From: Lingula anatina | Taxonomy: Eukaryota; Brachiopoda; Lingulata; Lingulida; Lingulidae | Reading direction: 5' to 3' | Assembly: GCF_001039355.2 (NCBI RefSeq) | Contig: NW_019775613.1 | Location: 290,516 to 352,515 of the forward strand | DNA length: 62,000 bases | In this document: positions 1 to 13,712 of the stretch, piece after piece | How positions within the stretch are numbered: the stretch's first letter is position 1 | Layout of the letters: the number at the start of each line of letters is the position of its first letter | Notes under the pieces: model-generated | Database searches by the model: none | Told to the model about the DNA's origin: nothing | The model's input: the letters and a program-made list of their open reading frames with translations, nothing else | Program-made: the position numbers and the translations under genes

Positions 1-3000
1 CCCGCCATACCCCCCTCCCTGACACCCCCATCAACCCATCTAGTGGATTTCAGTAAAAAAAAGAAGACAAATTTTGGTGTTTTTTTTTTATTTGGTATCA
101 TAGCAGTTCTGTGAATGTTCCATAGAGCTCAAAAGACAGGTGTAGCATTACCCTTCATTTCCATGATGGATTTCAGAACAACACCCTTTCTAACCTGGGT
201 TGATATGCTCATCTTTCATTCCAGCTGCAACTATCCTCTGATATTACATTTATGCCCTTTTTGGACTAGCCACAAAACTGGACACCTGCCTGGAACTGCA
301 AGTACATGTAGCAATGTCCAGTTTTGAGGCTACTAATCCAAATAGAGCTAGGCCTGGAACAATTTCAAAGAAATTGGCATTCAAAAGTATGTATTACATT
401 ACAAGATGTATGAATGTACGGAATGTGTAGTCTGTAACTGAGAGAAATGATGACAAGTTTTGACCTCCAGGGTGCTACCCACAATTCCACGTGCCTGCTA
501 TTTCTGCTCATAATTTTGCAAAAATATTTCTTACATTTGCTTGTAAAGGTTGAACCTACTGGTCTACTGAACCATATTCAATGATATAAGTATGATAACT
601 ATAGGTCTATGAAATAGAGACGGCCAAATTTCAGTCACAGCAGTGAAAATAATAACAAAATATAAAACAGAAAAAAATGCTTATGAGGCGTAATTTTTTC
701 AATGGCTCTCAGTGTAGAGCAACTGATCAGATGCAGATTATTGAAACCATTTGGATAATCATATAAGCAAACAGTTGATTTACATCTGGTTCTGAATACA
801 ATTTAATTACCTAAAGCACTACTTTAACATTATTTCAATATATTAATAATACTAAATTTAACAGAAGCATACATTCCATAGTCCAAACATTTCATATTTA
901 TACTAATATAAGCAGAGCGCACAGTCTGGGCCAAACATCATGATTATCTGGCATCTATAATATGTTACATGGATATTAATTATGAGTTCAATCAGTGGGA
1001 ATGAGATATATTAATGTTTGTAAAACTTAGTGCTTTGGCTATTTATATGGCTCTACACCTAGTACTATACAACCACAAGCTGGCTAGATCATTAAAGAGA
1101 AACTGCAAAATGAATTGGCAGAGCCTCCAAAACAGATCCATGTTAAACAGATGGTGCTATCTTTGTCCACTACTAATATATCATTACTTTGGCATGTGTT
1201 AAAATAAACTCATTTGTAATAAAATATAATTAACAACATAATTTAAGGGGAGTGGTATGATTTTTTGGTACACCATGCCTTATTTTTCTGATGGCTTTAA
1301 ACTGTAGCTTCATTAACGCGGGAGTTGCATGTGACATGGTGATCATCAAACAATTAATTTTTATGGCATTCCATTACTGTCTAAAGAGTATGGACAATGG
1401 GCGTGATGACCCCAGTTAAGTCATGCCCAAAACCAGGTATTTCACTTTCACCAGTAACCAAGAAGTATGGGCATGGGATACAGTGCTCTAGACTAATTTT
1501 TGTCCAGGTGAAAATCAAAGGGTCAATATTGCTATAATGGTGAACTGAAGCATCACAATGTACTTATGGTTTCTTTATGAAGTCTGCAGTAACATGGGCA
1601 TGAATCACCAGGGGGCAGAGGTCCAGTTCATTCAAATTATTAAAAGGCTGCAACCTTAACTGTGGCACTGAGGTGACACTTCACCTCAAGTTTTATACAG
1701 AGAAACATACTCGGAACAGTATGAATGCTCAGATCATCTTAATGCAGGGACAACCAGTGCAAAATAAGGCCACTCTTAAAAAGCATCATTCTGCCTTTCA
1801 TATAACAAAATAGCTTTAAAGCAGTGACTAACTGCAATGTGCAGTGTTTTCAAGCATTAAATCATATATACTTATGCTTATAAAGATGCTATCCCTGAAA
1901 CATAGAGGATGAAATCTCATAAGGGCTCATGGGTCAAAGAAAAGTGCTCATTCAGTAAGGCCATTTACTTTTACAGTTTACTTATTTATCTAGCATATCA
2001 TAAATATTGGTCTGATTTTCCTCAGATAACAAGACAGATAAGTCTGGTCGTTTTTTTCTTTACAAACTGATATTTCAAGATCATGATGATATATTACATG
2101 TGTGACTACTTGTAAGGCTAAATTTTGCAAGCTGGTTGAGTTCTATTGTAAAATACAACTTGTATTTTGAAAATGATGAATAGCTTTATCCAAACTGATT
2201 TGCCGGAGTTACATGTACTACAATGTAATAGTACACTACATTTCCTTAATTGACCTGCAATATCAGTTACCCCAGAATTATATATATTTGCAACATACAC
2301 ATATTATTTCTGTTTAAAGTAAACAACCTGTACATGCAACTGAAATATATTAAGTGCTTACTATCACCTATATTATGAAACATGTAATCATACATAATGC
2401 ATAACATCTGACCTAAAAGAAGGGAGTATTTACTAACATATATTCACCCATAAACAAACTTCATATTACAGTTTGGTTATTTATCTTATGCTAAGCATAT
2501 CATAAATACTGGTCTGATTTTCTTCGGATAACAAGTTACGGAAAATAGAGCATTTGTAAACGAAACAGATATTTAGTACCTCAGAGACTTATAATTTTAT
2601 ATGACTATGCCCAGGTATCTGTGACGGAGGCTCAAAGCACTTCCTGTACCTGGCCTACCCTTCCATGTGCGCTCAGTCTGTGAGCCTGTATTTGTGGAGT
2701 AAATCCATTCAGTATGCCACTAGTATTAAACACACTAGAATTAAATGCCACGGATGAAGTTTATAGAGAAGATTCTTACCTAGTCATGAGCTTCAGTGCG
2801 AGGTGCATGCAATACCCTTAAAGGAAATGACGATGAAAAAGAAATGACTGTACTTTTTTATGCTTTTTCTTTTTGAGCTTTAGAATCTCTTAAAAATCAG
2901 TTTTTATTTTGTGATGAAAAATTAGCCCCTCAAAATATTATTTTGAAACCATGGTCTTTTTACATCTATAAATATACACACTTTTTCATACTTATATAAA

Positions 3001-6000
3001 TTCAACAGATTTAGATGAAAATTAATGTTGAATATTGATGTCAACTGGGGGGTGAAATTTCTAAACTTAAATGTTTTATCTTATTTACAAAATGGTAAAA
3101 CAAACTCCATGAAAACATACATAGGTAACAGAGAGTGAGGGGAGAAAACTTTCAGTCCAACATTCACATCTGCTGCCCAAATATGTGACTTAGTCTCTTA
3201 AGGCCACTTATCACAGGTGATATAACTTCACAGCCATAATCGTTTGAGAATCAAGAGCCAGAAACCGGATCAAGAAGATTCACACCTCCCTCCTCTAACA
3301 CCTGAGCAAATATTCTCAGTTCAGCCAAATCAGCTCCATGTGAAAAGACAAAGATAATGCACACAATGAGGAGCATTTGTGCATAATGTAAGGACACACA
3401 AACACATTACGGTAATATCTCACTAAATTTGGACAAAACACATTAATCGTATGTACAGATACTGTATTTTGCAGCACATATCTTGAAAAGAAAATTGAAA
3501 ATTGAAAAAGTTTTAAAAGTTAGTTGGGTTCATGTAAATAGATGAAAAGTGTGATTATGCATCTGTTTGTGGGATAAAATATTGAATCTTGAAAAATTAT
3601 GATACTGAAATTTTGTGAAGTGATTGCAATTTGTGAATATATATATATACACAGACAAAATTATGAATGGTAACTCTGTCCATGGTATATACTTATCATT
3701 TCACCAACGATAACCCAAACCTAATCTGCCTCGAGTGCTTATGCACAGGCATAAATTCCACAGTGAGAAAAATAGTCCAACATCAAACACATCTTTTTCT
3801 CATTTGATCTGACCTGTTATTAGCAATGATGAGTAATCTTATTCTTTTCCCCTAACAGTAGTCTTAAACAAATATGGGCATACTGTTAAAGGGTGGTGGC
3901 TGTGTGTTTTCTATTTACAAAAACAAGCGCTGTCAGAGACTTGCTCAAATGTGTATTCCCTCCGCTGGTATCTCTAGCTGGTGAAAAAAACTACCACCAA
4001 CAGTGGACCTAAGTGTATTCATGTGGTGTTTTTTATGACTGCTGGAGAACTGACAACATTGATGGAACAACTCCCACATGCAGCCTTACATACACTTGTA
4101 CTGGTTAAGCCTATAAGTATGTACACAGTGTTTTACAATAATGAGTAATATGTCTGAGCTTTTTTCCCCCTTTTTATGTTGATATGCAGCAAATAAAGCA
4201 TGAATTCTACTTTCACATTTAAGGATATTTGATTTATATAATTTCAAAAACTGACATTAAAAATCTTCATCTTTTATCTTTCTTGGAATTGTTAAAGTGA
4301 ACAAAAGAAAAAAAAGTCACTTGAACTTATATATTATTTATAACTATACCTTTTAAAACTGCTGAGAAGAGTATGACATAATAACTTATCTTTTATGAAA
4401 TATTCTGTACTTATGGCTCAATAGAAAAGTAAAATCTCTGTACAAAGTACAAAAAACATTACACCCAAGTATCAAAAGACTTCCGAAGGTATGCTACTCT
4501 TTTGACAAACTGACACTCAATACCTGTAACACTACAAATAGATGTTACAGTGCATAAAATACAAAAAAACTAAAACATTTGTACTTCAAAAAGGATTGCA
4601 TTTTTTCACATGGAATAAATAATGATCGATGAACTGCAGTATGGGTATTCTCACTTAATTCATTTTTCTGATTGAATTTCACATAATTCTTGCTGACATA
4701 AAATGGCCCCTGATTGATGAGCAGAAAGTGGACCTTTAGTAATAATGATCCCAACATTCCTTAACCTGTCTCATTCAGATCCCGATGACGCCTGAGTTCA
4801 GAATCAAATGTCTGATTTTATTGCATGACTGTATAGATAAATGATATACCACTAGAACACAAAAGGCTCAAAATGCCAGTCAATGGGTGTCTGGATATTT
4901 GTATGCCTGTGTCATCACACTGGTTGACAAATACAGGTATATTTAACCTTTTTTCAGAACTGAGGACATTGGTGTTGTTTTTTTTCTATAGTTGCTATTA
5001 CATCTTTCTCACTTGCATGTAGTGTTGTAAATGCATAATGAGAAACAGAGAACCAAAGTTAAACAAACCCAATTATACTTATAAAATGTTATGTATGAGA
5101 AAACTTCATTTCATAAAAGATACAGTAAAAGAGAAACATGCATATTAAGAATACTGAAGTACCCACTTCTAGTTTTTTTGCCATATAGAGTTGTACTACA
5201 TGACCATCTGCAATCAACTTATCACAATGTATTTTTCTACCTGTTACAAGGCTTAAGGTAGATTATTTACTTTCTTGGCTGCGTTTTAAGGCTATTTGCT
5301 GAATAAAGAGATTAGTATAAGGTTCATTCCCCTGCCATGTTCTGTTTACTTGCATAAAAGGATTCTATTTATTTGTTCTAACATCTGAAAATATTTGCCG
5401 AGAGTAATCTCTGTTGATATGTCCATAAAACTCCCCTGTCTGCTTTGTGTTAAATAAGGAGAAATTAACTGCCTTCCTTTTAACCCAATCAACATCTTGA
5501 CCTTAAAGTTCAGCAATCATTTCTAATTATGAATAAAGACAACAACCCAATTTGTACCCTGATTAAATCTTGGGGGCAATATTTCTGAATGATTTTCATT
5601 ACTGCCTTTCAATTCATTGGCATATCGGATCTCTATGATATGAAGAAAACAGCTTTACTGCCTGATCTGGCTCTGATTTAAAATGGCAAGTTTACTCAAA
5701 GCATTGTGCTTCACTTGCCAGTCTGAATCAAACGTCAGCCTTTATGCCACCAGCTTCAGAGAAAGAAATTGATTGCATTACTCAATGCTGTGGCTTGTTG
5801 AAAAAATGTTCGTTATTTGGTTCAAACTTGCCAGAGATGAAGGTATTTAAAAAGCAGCTGAATTCCAGTACAAACCAGTATGTGTAAAATGCATGAACAG
5901 ACAAAGTAAATAGCAAAAACTGACATAGCTGAAACTGAATAGACATAGAAGTATGTTGAAGGTAGTTAAACCTTCTCCAGACTTCAATATTGACACTCTG

Positions 6001-7955
6001 TGGTGACTAAATTTTATCTGTCACCCTGAAGTGTTATCATCCAATTTAAGTTCTGCAGAGTTAAGCTGAGCTAAATATGTGAACACATTAAGTTATTAGA
6101 GTTTGTATAGAAAAGATTAGCACTTGGGGGGGCATCTAAGGTGTTGTATTAAAATTCGGTATATAGCATCGTGTTTTGATTGTTTAGGCTCAAAATGCAA
6201 TTCTGAAATAATTTTATTTTTTCGCATACCACACTCTCCAACACCGCTGCAGGTCTGCAGGTGAGTTGAAACAGACATTTAACAGCAGCACAATAATTCC
6301 TCTGCTTGCTAACTGACATGTGTAATGGCCCTGTAAGTCCTTCCACTTTATAAACCGACATATTAAATAGCATTGTGACTGCCTCCACTTTGAAGCTGAG
6401 TGAAATTAACAAACAATTGGGCAACTTTCACTATATGTGCCTTTTGGGTAAGAGAGTATAGAGGAGTAACTTGATATTGTTGTAGCGTTATTCCGGCTAC
6501 ACCATGTCATGGACACAATTTCATTTACAATTCAGTATGTATGCCTTTTCATAAAGCAAATTACCAAAGACAAACATGCTGCAATTTATTGCAGCTAGCT
6601 TCTCCCCTTCAACAAAAGCAACTCTGATGTAACTCTTTCATGCCCGCCAGGCAAAAATCGCCATATTAACCCTTTCTACATCCAAGCAAGGGAAAAGGCT
6701 TTTAAAGAAATATACATCACTCTCAACAAATGCTTACTTAATCTAGCAAAGAAAGTTTGATGTAGATCTTAAGACACTGTGATACCTATTGCAATTTCTT
6801 TTGTGTAGGGGATTGACTTTGCACTACAATTTACGGATGCTAATTCATAATCTTGCATCTAACAAAAACAACAAGATCAGTTTTCCATGAAGAAATGTTT
6901 CTTAAAGTCAAACTATGCATAACAGCTTATATATATGCTGTTATTACTGTTGCATATATGCACAAAGAGGTACATAATAATATTTTTGAATTTTCAAATG
7001 TAACCAGTCTTTTTGTGGGCTTGTCAAAATACAAATGTGAATTTTAACATTTCTAATTTGATTCTTGTAGTGTGGTCAAACCTCAAGAAATAAGGAATAT
7101 TATAGAGGGCAAACTTGACAGGAAACTTAAATTTGTGTGCAACTGGATCACAATTTTTTTTATAAATGTTTGTTTGGCACTGGAGCATGTTTTTCGTGTT
7201 TGTCTGAGGCTCGACCATAATTGTTCATGTCAACATTCAGGTTTCCTAGTGCATCATATTCCAGGTCTTCTTCTAATGCAGAAATAATGTATAAAAGCTG
7301 TGTCAACAATCCAGTTCACCTAAAACTGTTTATATTATGAGGACACTGGAAGGGGATGAAATTTCTAATTATTTCTGGCTCTTTAAATGCTTTTTAAAAC
7401 ACACAACAGGCTATGAAAAAAAATCAGCTGTTCACTGCTTTTTTCAATCTTCTCCCATGCTAATTGAAATTGAATTCTTTTTTTTTTTTTTTGAAGAAAT
7501 TAATCTTCAATTCTAATTTCCCTTTACAGCAGGTGTAGATGAGACAAAAGGGAAAAACTTGTTTTTATGTTCTTGCAGCCTTAAAAACAACAAAACCCAC
7601 AATATGTTCTCAAGTGTACAGCTGTAGGGACATTGGGCAAAAAACCAGAAGCAGACCATTTCACCCTTAAATGCCAAATAACATTTAGTATTGAACATGT
7701 AGACAAGTATAATGAAAACAAGCAAGGGGACATAAATAATCATCACATGAAATTAAAAACACTTTGGCCATCTTCTTAAATACAGTCAAAATCTTCATTC
7801 TAAATCCTGTAATATTAAAGTGGCAATACAACAATTTATCCCAGTGGCTACAGTTATCACACACTTCCTAGGCAAAATCATTTCAGTCTGATATTTAGCT
7901 TAACCTTATAAGCTGCGAAGGTAAGCTGAATAAGTAGTAATCAATGATTTCTTAC
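1..7955. other. Gene-poor DNA, probable intron 1 of ARHGEF17-like gene
   Basis: I see no supportable coding exon on either strand in this 7.9 kb. It directly follows a good splice donor (CAG|GTAAG, minus strand) at the low-coordinate end of the large exon 7956-11438, so it is most simply that gene's first intron. It holds AT-rich DNA, a short (TA)n run near 3640, poly-T runs such as the one near 7480, and a diverged dispersed duplication of about 40 bp (about 1993-2031 and 2495-2536). A 3'UTR of another gene running through part of it cannot be excluded. Confidence 0.55.
1993..2536 (+). repeat. Diverged direct repeat, two copies about 500 bp apart
   Basis: A segment of about 40 bp containing AGCATATCATAAAT occurs at about 1993-2031 and again at about 2495-2536 with a few substitutions, each followed by a GGTCTGATTTTC block and ATAACAAG. 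The two copies are direct and not adjacent. They could be an old local duplication or fragments of one repeat family. No coding potential is seen. Confidence 0.7.
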
Positions 7956-10900
7956 CTGCACAAAAGGGATGGGTGTCTGTCTGGCAGGGGACGTCCTCGG
8001 TGTCGGGGTGAGATCCTGTGTGGATTGACAAGTGGGAGAGCTGCTAGGGGAAGGCAGATCACAGGAAGCTGCGCTGGCAGCAGCTTCACGGCTCAGATGG
8101 ACAGAGCGAAACGCCTCTTCCATGGTGACGCTGGTTTTCCTCACAGGGCTGGGGTCTTTCATTATGCCGAGAGATGAGGCAGAGGAAGGGGAATAAGACA
8201 GCTTGCTTTTCCTACTCCCGATCATGCCCACAGCGCTTTTGCTGCGGGTTATCCCCTTCCCCGGCCCTGGGATTGTCAGGGTGCGAGGTCTGTCCTGAGA
8301 ATCTGAAAATGAAGTCTCCGGGCTCGTCGAGGACCTCTTGTGGTGGTTGTCTTCAAGTTCGATCTTGTCTGGTTTAACAATGATGAACTTTCCTTTGGAT
8401 GATAACTCAATTTCTTTGGTGTCAGCAGCACGTATCTTTGGTTTGGTGGAAGGCAAGATATTTTCTGACTTAGATTTCTCTCTAGTGTCCTCCTGGCTTC
8501 TCTGAAACTCTGGCAACTGGGTAATTTGGTCTCTTTCTTCTAATAACTGAGGAGTACTGGCACTTTGGGGCTGTACAGATTTTTTTGTGATGTTTGGGAT
8601 GTCTACACTTTCTTTCATTTTATCCGCGCTTGGGTCACTTTTCGACTTCACTTTCAGAGAATTTCTATTACGACGTGATACATCCAAGCGATCAATCTCC
8701 CCTTCGCCTACAATGACGCTCTCAACCACATCACTGTAAGAAGTGATTTCTGAATCAGTCTGCGATATGTGGCTATCTGCTAAGGAGTGGACACTCATCT
8801 GATCGTCCAGCTGGCCCTCACAGACCTGCGGCCCATACCCCTTCTCTGGGTGTAGGGTTCCGAAACCATTGCTGTCTTTTGGTCCCCTCTCCTCACTCTC
8901 AGGCATTTTCTCAGTGCGACCAGGGGGATGGGTGATAAATCTACCATTGGAGGCTTTATTCCCCCCTGACCGTCCAGAAGAATCGATTCTGACCCGTTGC
9001 CTTGATCCAGACTGCTCTGAACCCTCATGCTCAGAAACAGGACTGGTGATAATTTTAGGCAAATTTCTGGCATCGTATCCTGATCTTCGACGCATTTTTG
9101 GCAATACTACAATGGTTGGTGATGCTGTGGTGACTGTCTGAATAGCATCAGAATAACCACTTGATTGTTCTGATTTATTGTCTGATTCACTTCCATCTTC
9201 CACAGCGCTGTCAGATGTAAACACCTCATCCTCATCGTCCACTTTCAAGGCAGGCGAAGTCTTGGCGTTCTTTTTGGGTGTTGACATTTGCTGGGGAGGC
9301 GAACTGGTTAAATGGTAGTGGTCAAAAATGGTGTCTCGATCCAAGGACCCAGTTTTACTGTGACGAAGGTGATGATTATCATCGAGCTCCTGCTCATGAA
9401 TCTCTATTGATGCTGGCTCACTTCTGGTCTCTGAATAATTATCCTGTGAAACATTCTCTTTGTTTAACATTGCCAGTCGCTGCGTTAAGTTCTGAAGTTT
9501 ATTTGAACCTGACATATTCATGTCACCATAGGTAGGAGACTTAATGCCAGGTGACATCATCATTGGAGACGTTGGAAATGAGCGCGTGCTCGTGCCATAC
9601 CGTGATCTTAAACTATACTTAGTCAAAAAATCATTACTTAGAATACTTCTCTGTGCAGCACGCAGTTGCTCCCCAGAGAGTTCAGATGCTGGCTTACGAC
9701 TCAGCGTAGGGCGCCTGAACGTTGCAAATGGCGGCAGATTTGGTTTGGCTTTAAAGCTTCCTGACCTAGAAAGTGAAGGCGTAATGGAGGGGGGAGACCT
9801 AGCATCCATGTTACTGCTAGTGTCCTCGACTGATTCCACACTGGAGTCTTTTAACGTATCCACACTGGATCGTCTGCTGCTACTTAAAGAGCTGATAGGA
9901 GTGCTGTCTGAAAATGACTGCAGAGTTGCAAGACGTGCAACGTGCACTTTTTTCACACCAAACACACTGGCGTTGTATTGGCCACTCTGCTGTCTGGTTT
10001 TTAAATTTGTAACATTACTGAGAGCAGATCTTTCTGAAAGTGATATACTGCGCTGACGTGACTTTTGTCGTAAGTGCATCAGCTCGCATTGTGCCATCCC
10101 ACTCGCACAACAGTCCTCGTCTTCCTCTGACGTCTGACTAGAACTCCTGCGACGGGCACGATTGTTTGGCTGAACCTGTGACTGTGTGTCATTCCAGTAC
10201 AGAGTTTTATCAGCATTAGTATTAGAGGGGTATGTCTCAAACTTTGGGGGTTCAGTCACAACTCCTTTTCTCCTACGCGAAATGACAACTCCAGTTGTAG
10301 GAGCATCCACTGACTCTGAAGCACCAACTCCTGTTGGGTTATCTGCCTTTAAACTGACAACCTCTGCTTTATTATTATCTGACCTTGCCAATAACTCTAA
10401 GCGCTCATCCCTGTAGTAATCCTCGACCGTAGATTCGCTGAAACTTCTGCGAAATGGAGGTCTATTATCATAGGTAGATATTGACTGACTGGGAGAAACA
10501 TGTGAGGAATGCACCTCCTTATACTCTTCCGGAGCTGACAAGTGCTGCTGGCTTAATGCATGCACTTGTACACTCTGTGAACCATCTGCACTGGTTTCAT
10601 TATAACCCCCAGTGCTTAGTGGGGTTAATTCCTTACTCAGTGCTGGACAAGTAGCCTCACTCCAGCGTGCAGTCCCAGTCGCATAATTATTATCATTCTC
10701 CTTGTGGGAGTCTGCACTACTGGTAGAATAGTCCTGGCCCAGATCAGCTGTTCCTTCCTCCTTGGAAAATAACTTTTTCCTTAAAATATTTTGGCGTGTG
10801 AGTTCATTCTGCTGACCTTTACCAGTTTCTGAAACTCCGATACCAGTTACAATGGTTTTTCCTCCTTCTGTATCTAAATCCCTGCTGAGAGCCCTTTCTG

Positions 10901-11438
10901 CATTACAGAAATCCCCTACTTGTGCCTCACTGTTATAATCACCATCATGACCGTAATTAGAATTTTTCTCAAAGGTAAAACTTTGGTTCAAACCTCCTGA
11001 AAAAATACCAGGCTCCTGGGCTGATATAGCCCTCGCTGTTTGTGCTACTGCCGATCTGATTTCTACCCTTTCTTGTGAACTCTCTCTCCACTCACTACAC
11101 CTCAGCTGTTCTCTAGAAGTTATTTTAGGTGCTTCACCACCAGCAAGCTGTCCGCTTTCACTAGTGTACAAGGCGTCTGTAGCAGATTGATGGGGCTTGC
11201 CTTCCCCACAATCACCGGTAGTGCAAACAATCTGTTTTTCCTCCGTTAAACATTTATCATCCTGGACTCCAGTATTGTGAATGCTACCCAAAGCCCCAGG
11301 TGCACCGACACAGGGATGCACGGCGTAACGGCGGAGCAGCGATGAGCGAGACGCAGCGCTGCCATGAATCGAATCCCCTTCTGTGGCTGCTAGGTCTGGC
11401 CGTGCGCCAGAACGCAAGTCGAGTCCGTCGGCTGACAT
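7956..11438 (-). CDS. ARHGEF17: Large N-terminal coding exon, probable ARHGEF17 (TEM4)-like RhoGEF
   Basis: One open exon encodes 1161 residues and ends in phase 0 at a strong donor (CAG|GTAAG). Reading past the donor gives only four residues and a stop. The ATG at 11438 has an in-frame TAA 12 nt upstream, which supports this start. The protein is almost wholly disordered, rich in Ser, Arg and acidic residues, with basophilic kinase-like sites such as RRRSSS and SRRSSVD; no folded domain is present. The assignment rests on a pattern near residue 900 (YSDVVESV, then a Gly-containing linker, Arg-x-x-Asp, and KSKSDPS) that resembles the N-terminal region of vertebrate ARHGEF17 as I recall it (YQEVIQS followed by KSLSDPS). 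A very long first exon before the DH domain also fits that family. In vertebrates this protein activates RhoA-type GTPases and its N-terminus binds actin. DH and PH exons were not found, so identity is moderate; another large disordered cytoskeletal protein is possible. Confidence 0.55.
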
Positions 11439-12719
11439 AGACTGAGTTTAGATAAACAGCTGCAGCATTGGCATAGGCGGTAATCCGATAGCCGGCAGCC
11501 TCTGAAGCACTAGGGTTTGCTGCAATCATGAGAAGATGAAGCAATATAAAGAGCACTCCGGCACGTTCGGCGATCTGTCTCTCAATGTTGACGACATCCG
11601 CTGGCTGCAACCTCCACAGTCAAGTGCAATGTTTACATTTGTGACAAAGGTCAAATGCGTCTGTAACTTGGTCAAATATTGACTTTTTCTTATACGAGAC
11701 TTACGTGAGTTTTCTATCTTCTGATTAGTGCTGAAACTGTCTACAAAGAGGTGCCACCTGCGCCGTTTAGCGCCGGAGAGATTGCGACCTCCCCGTTCAA
11801 TCGCCTCCTTTTACACACTCACTGGGCCACGCGTGCCTGTCAACCAGCGAGACTACACTGTGCCCACTACGACCCGATCCTGACTATGTCGCATTACTGC
11901 CCTGAGGGGCAAGCGCATTAATGTACGATAAATAGCCTGATTTTCTACATGGCTGAACGCATTGCACGCGCTCAAAGTCAAATTTACATTCACGTGGTTG
12001 ATCAAATGCAGAATCGAGTAAATTTATTGTAGAATTAGCGAAATGAACGACATGCGACAAAAGGGTCCTGCTGGTGCCCCAGAGCTGGTCACGTGATCTA
12101 ATTAACTTCCGTTTTCATTCTTTCGTTCACACCTTTATGTCAACAAGAGCATTCTCTTGTAAAATAATGAATAAAGTTGAACGTGACGTCTTTGTTTAGT
12201 CGATGGATAGAAACATGACCATTTGCACTTAAACGTTTATAGCGTGATTGTCTTGGGGGGAAAGAAAGTAGATGGAGAAATTGTCCTTTGTTAAAGACTG
12301 AAGTAGTGAAGAGAGCAGTGAAGTTAAATAAAACAAATAAACAAATTAAAATTTTGCCCGAGGCACATGTATCTTTCTATATTTTCAACATCTTAATTCT
12401 GGTATACTCGAACAGTGTGTTTGATAAGCCCAGAGAAAAATGTGTTAGCAGTGTGCGATTGTGTTATACTTTAGTGAAGAGGTTAGGCTGCAAAATCTTC
12501 AGCTTCAGTAAGAAAAATTCACGTGCTGCAGCAAATCGGCTCTTTGGAAGCAGATTCTACAAATTTTACAAACTATTGCTTACACAAAATTAAACAAAAC
12601 GGCACAAGAAAATGTACCAAATTGAACATGGCAAAACATCAGCTTGATCGACGAAAATCAGTTTTCTGTTCCAATCAATAATAAAGATACAAAAAGCCAA
12701 TTTAAACCTTTTTCTACAT
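11439..12719. promoter_or_regulatory. Intergenic: 5' region of ARHGEF17-like gene, 3' flank of JADE
   Basis: This stretch lies between the start codon of the minus-strand ARHGEF17-like exon and the polyadenylation signal of JADE, which is also on the minus strand. It should hold the promoter and 5'UTR of the former. A palindromic E-box, TCACGTGA, lies at 12089-12096 and a half-CRE (TGACGT) near 12184. Compared with its surroundings the part from about 11,740 to 11,960 is richer in CpG, as expected near a start site. The open frame at 12288-12593 has no family resemblance and is not called. Confidence 0.4.
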
Positions 12720-12725
12720 TTTATT
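12720..12725 (-). terminator. JADE polyadenylation signal (distal)
   Basis: AATAAA on the minus strand, about 1 kb past the JADE stop codon. A second AATAAA lies closer to the stop at 13527-13532, so two alternative 3' ends are possible. Confidence 0.5.
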
Positions 12726-13712
12726 GTACAACAGTAAAAAGGACTTGCGATTGTTATTTACAGCCCGTGCTTCTCAAAAGCCACAAGTTGAACATTCTTT
12801 AGAGTTCAAAAGAGGTAAACATTGTCAGTTTAAAATATCAAATGTAACATTTGCTCCTAGCCAACATCTATTTCATAATTAACAAAAATACGTTTTAAGA
12901 CAAAAGAACACAAAAAGGTTGGTGTAGATATTTCATAAAAATTCAGAAGACGTGTCTCTTTTGTCATTTTCTATGATGGAAAGACGAGAACTTCTTATCT
13001 GCCAAAATGTCTATCCCATTTTCTATTGTTTGTTGATCAAGTGAAAGCACAACTTTTTATAGAAAACACAACAAAGTAAACATGGCATATCTCAATCAAA
13101 AACAAAGCAGAAGATCTTACTAAACCAAAAATGTTTCAAAACAACTTCTTTCTAACCCTGTTGCCCCACATATATTTGAATCAAGAGTTTTTAGGGATGA
13201 GCACCACAAACCAACTGGTCAACATGTAAAATGAGTAAAATAGTTGTCCAAGTGATCTTGTTCTATTTTTTCCTTTTGCTTCTCCTTTTGTCACATCCAA
13301 TTGACTGTAAAAGTAAACATCATTTTATAAAACAAATTGGAACAGTTGCTATTTAGCATTGCTCCAGATATTATACTCAGTTGTTTTGAGACTAAATGCT
13401 TTCCAGAACATTCTTCCTCCTATGTTAGACATGCCTTTGTTGTTTGCTTTAAGGTTGGAACTAATTAGATAGTGACATGTCCATAACGAATTAGTTAATT
13501 AGTTAAACAAATTATGAAACCTCCTATTTATTTATGTGGCTGCTCTTGTCAAACTGCATCATTTCCAAAGGGCTTTCCTGCCTTCTTAAATTATACTGAC
13601 CTCAAGAAAATAAACTGTCACATTCCCAACTTTATCCTTTATCAAATGCACAGACCTTCATATATCTTTATATACACATATTTTACAATTTTGTTTCTAT
13701 ACAGTACATGTG

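Noticed and set aside
2622-2700. A short GC-richer island, open on both strands, that could be an exon in the 1-7.9 kb region
   Set aside because: Neither translation matches RhoGEF or any family I know, and the flanking splice sites are weak. It may still be a regulatory island.
7944-10416. Plus-strand open frames opposite the ARHGEF17-like exon (for example 9544-10056)
   Set aside because: Antisense shadows of a long Ser-rich coding exon; no family resemblance.
12288-12593. 101-codon open frame between JADE and the ARHGEF17-like gene
   Set aside because: Lys/Asn-rich AT-driven composition, no homology and no transcript logic.
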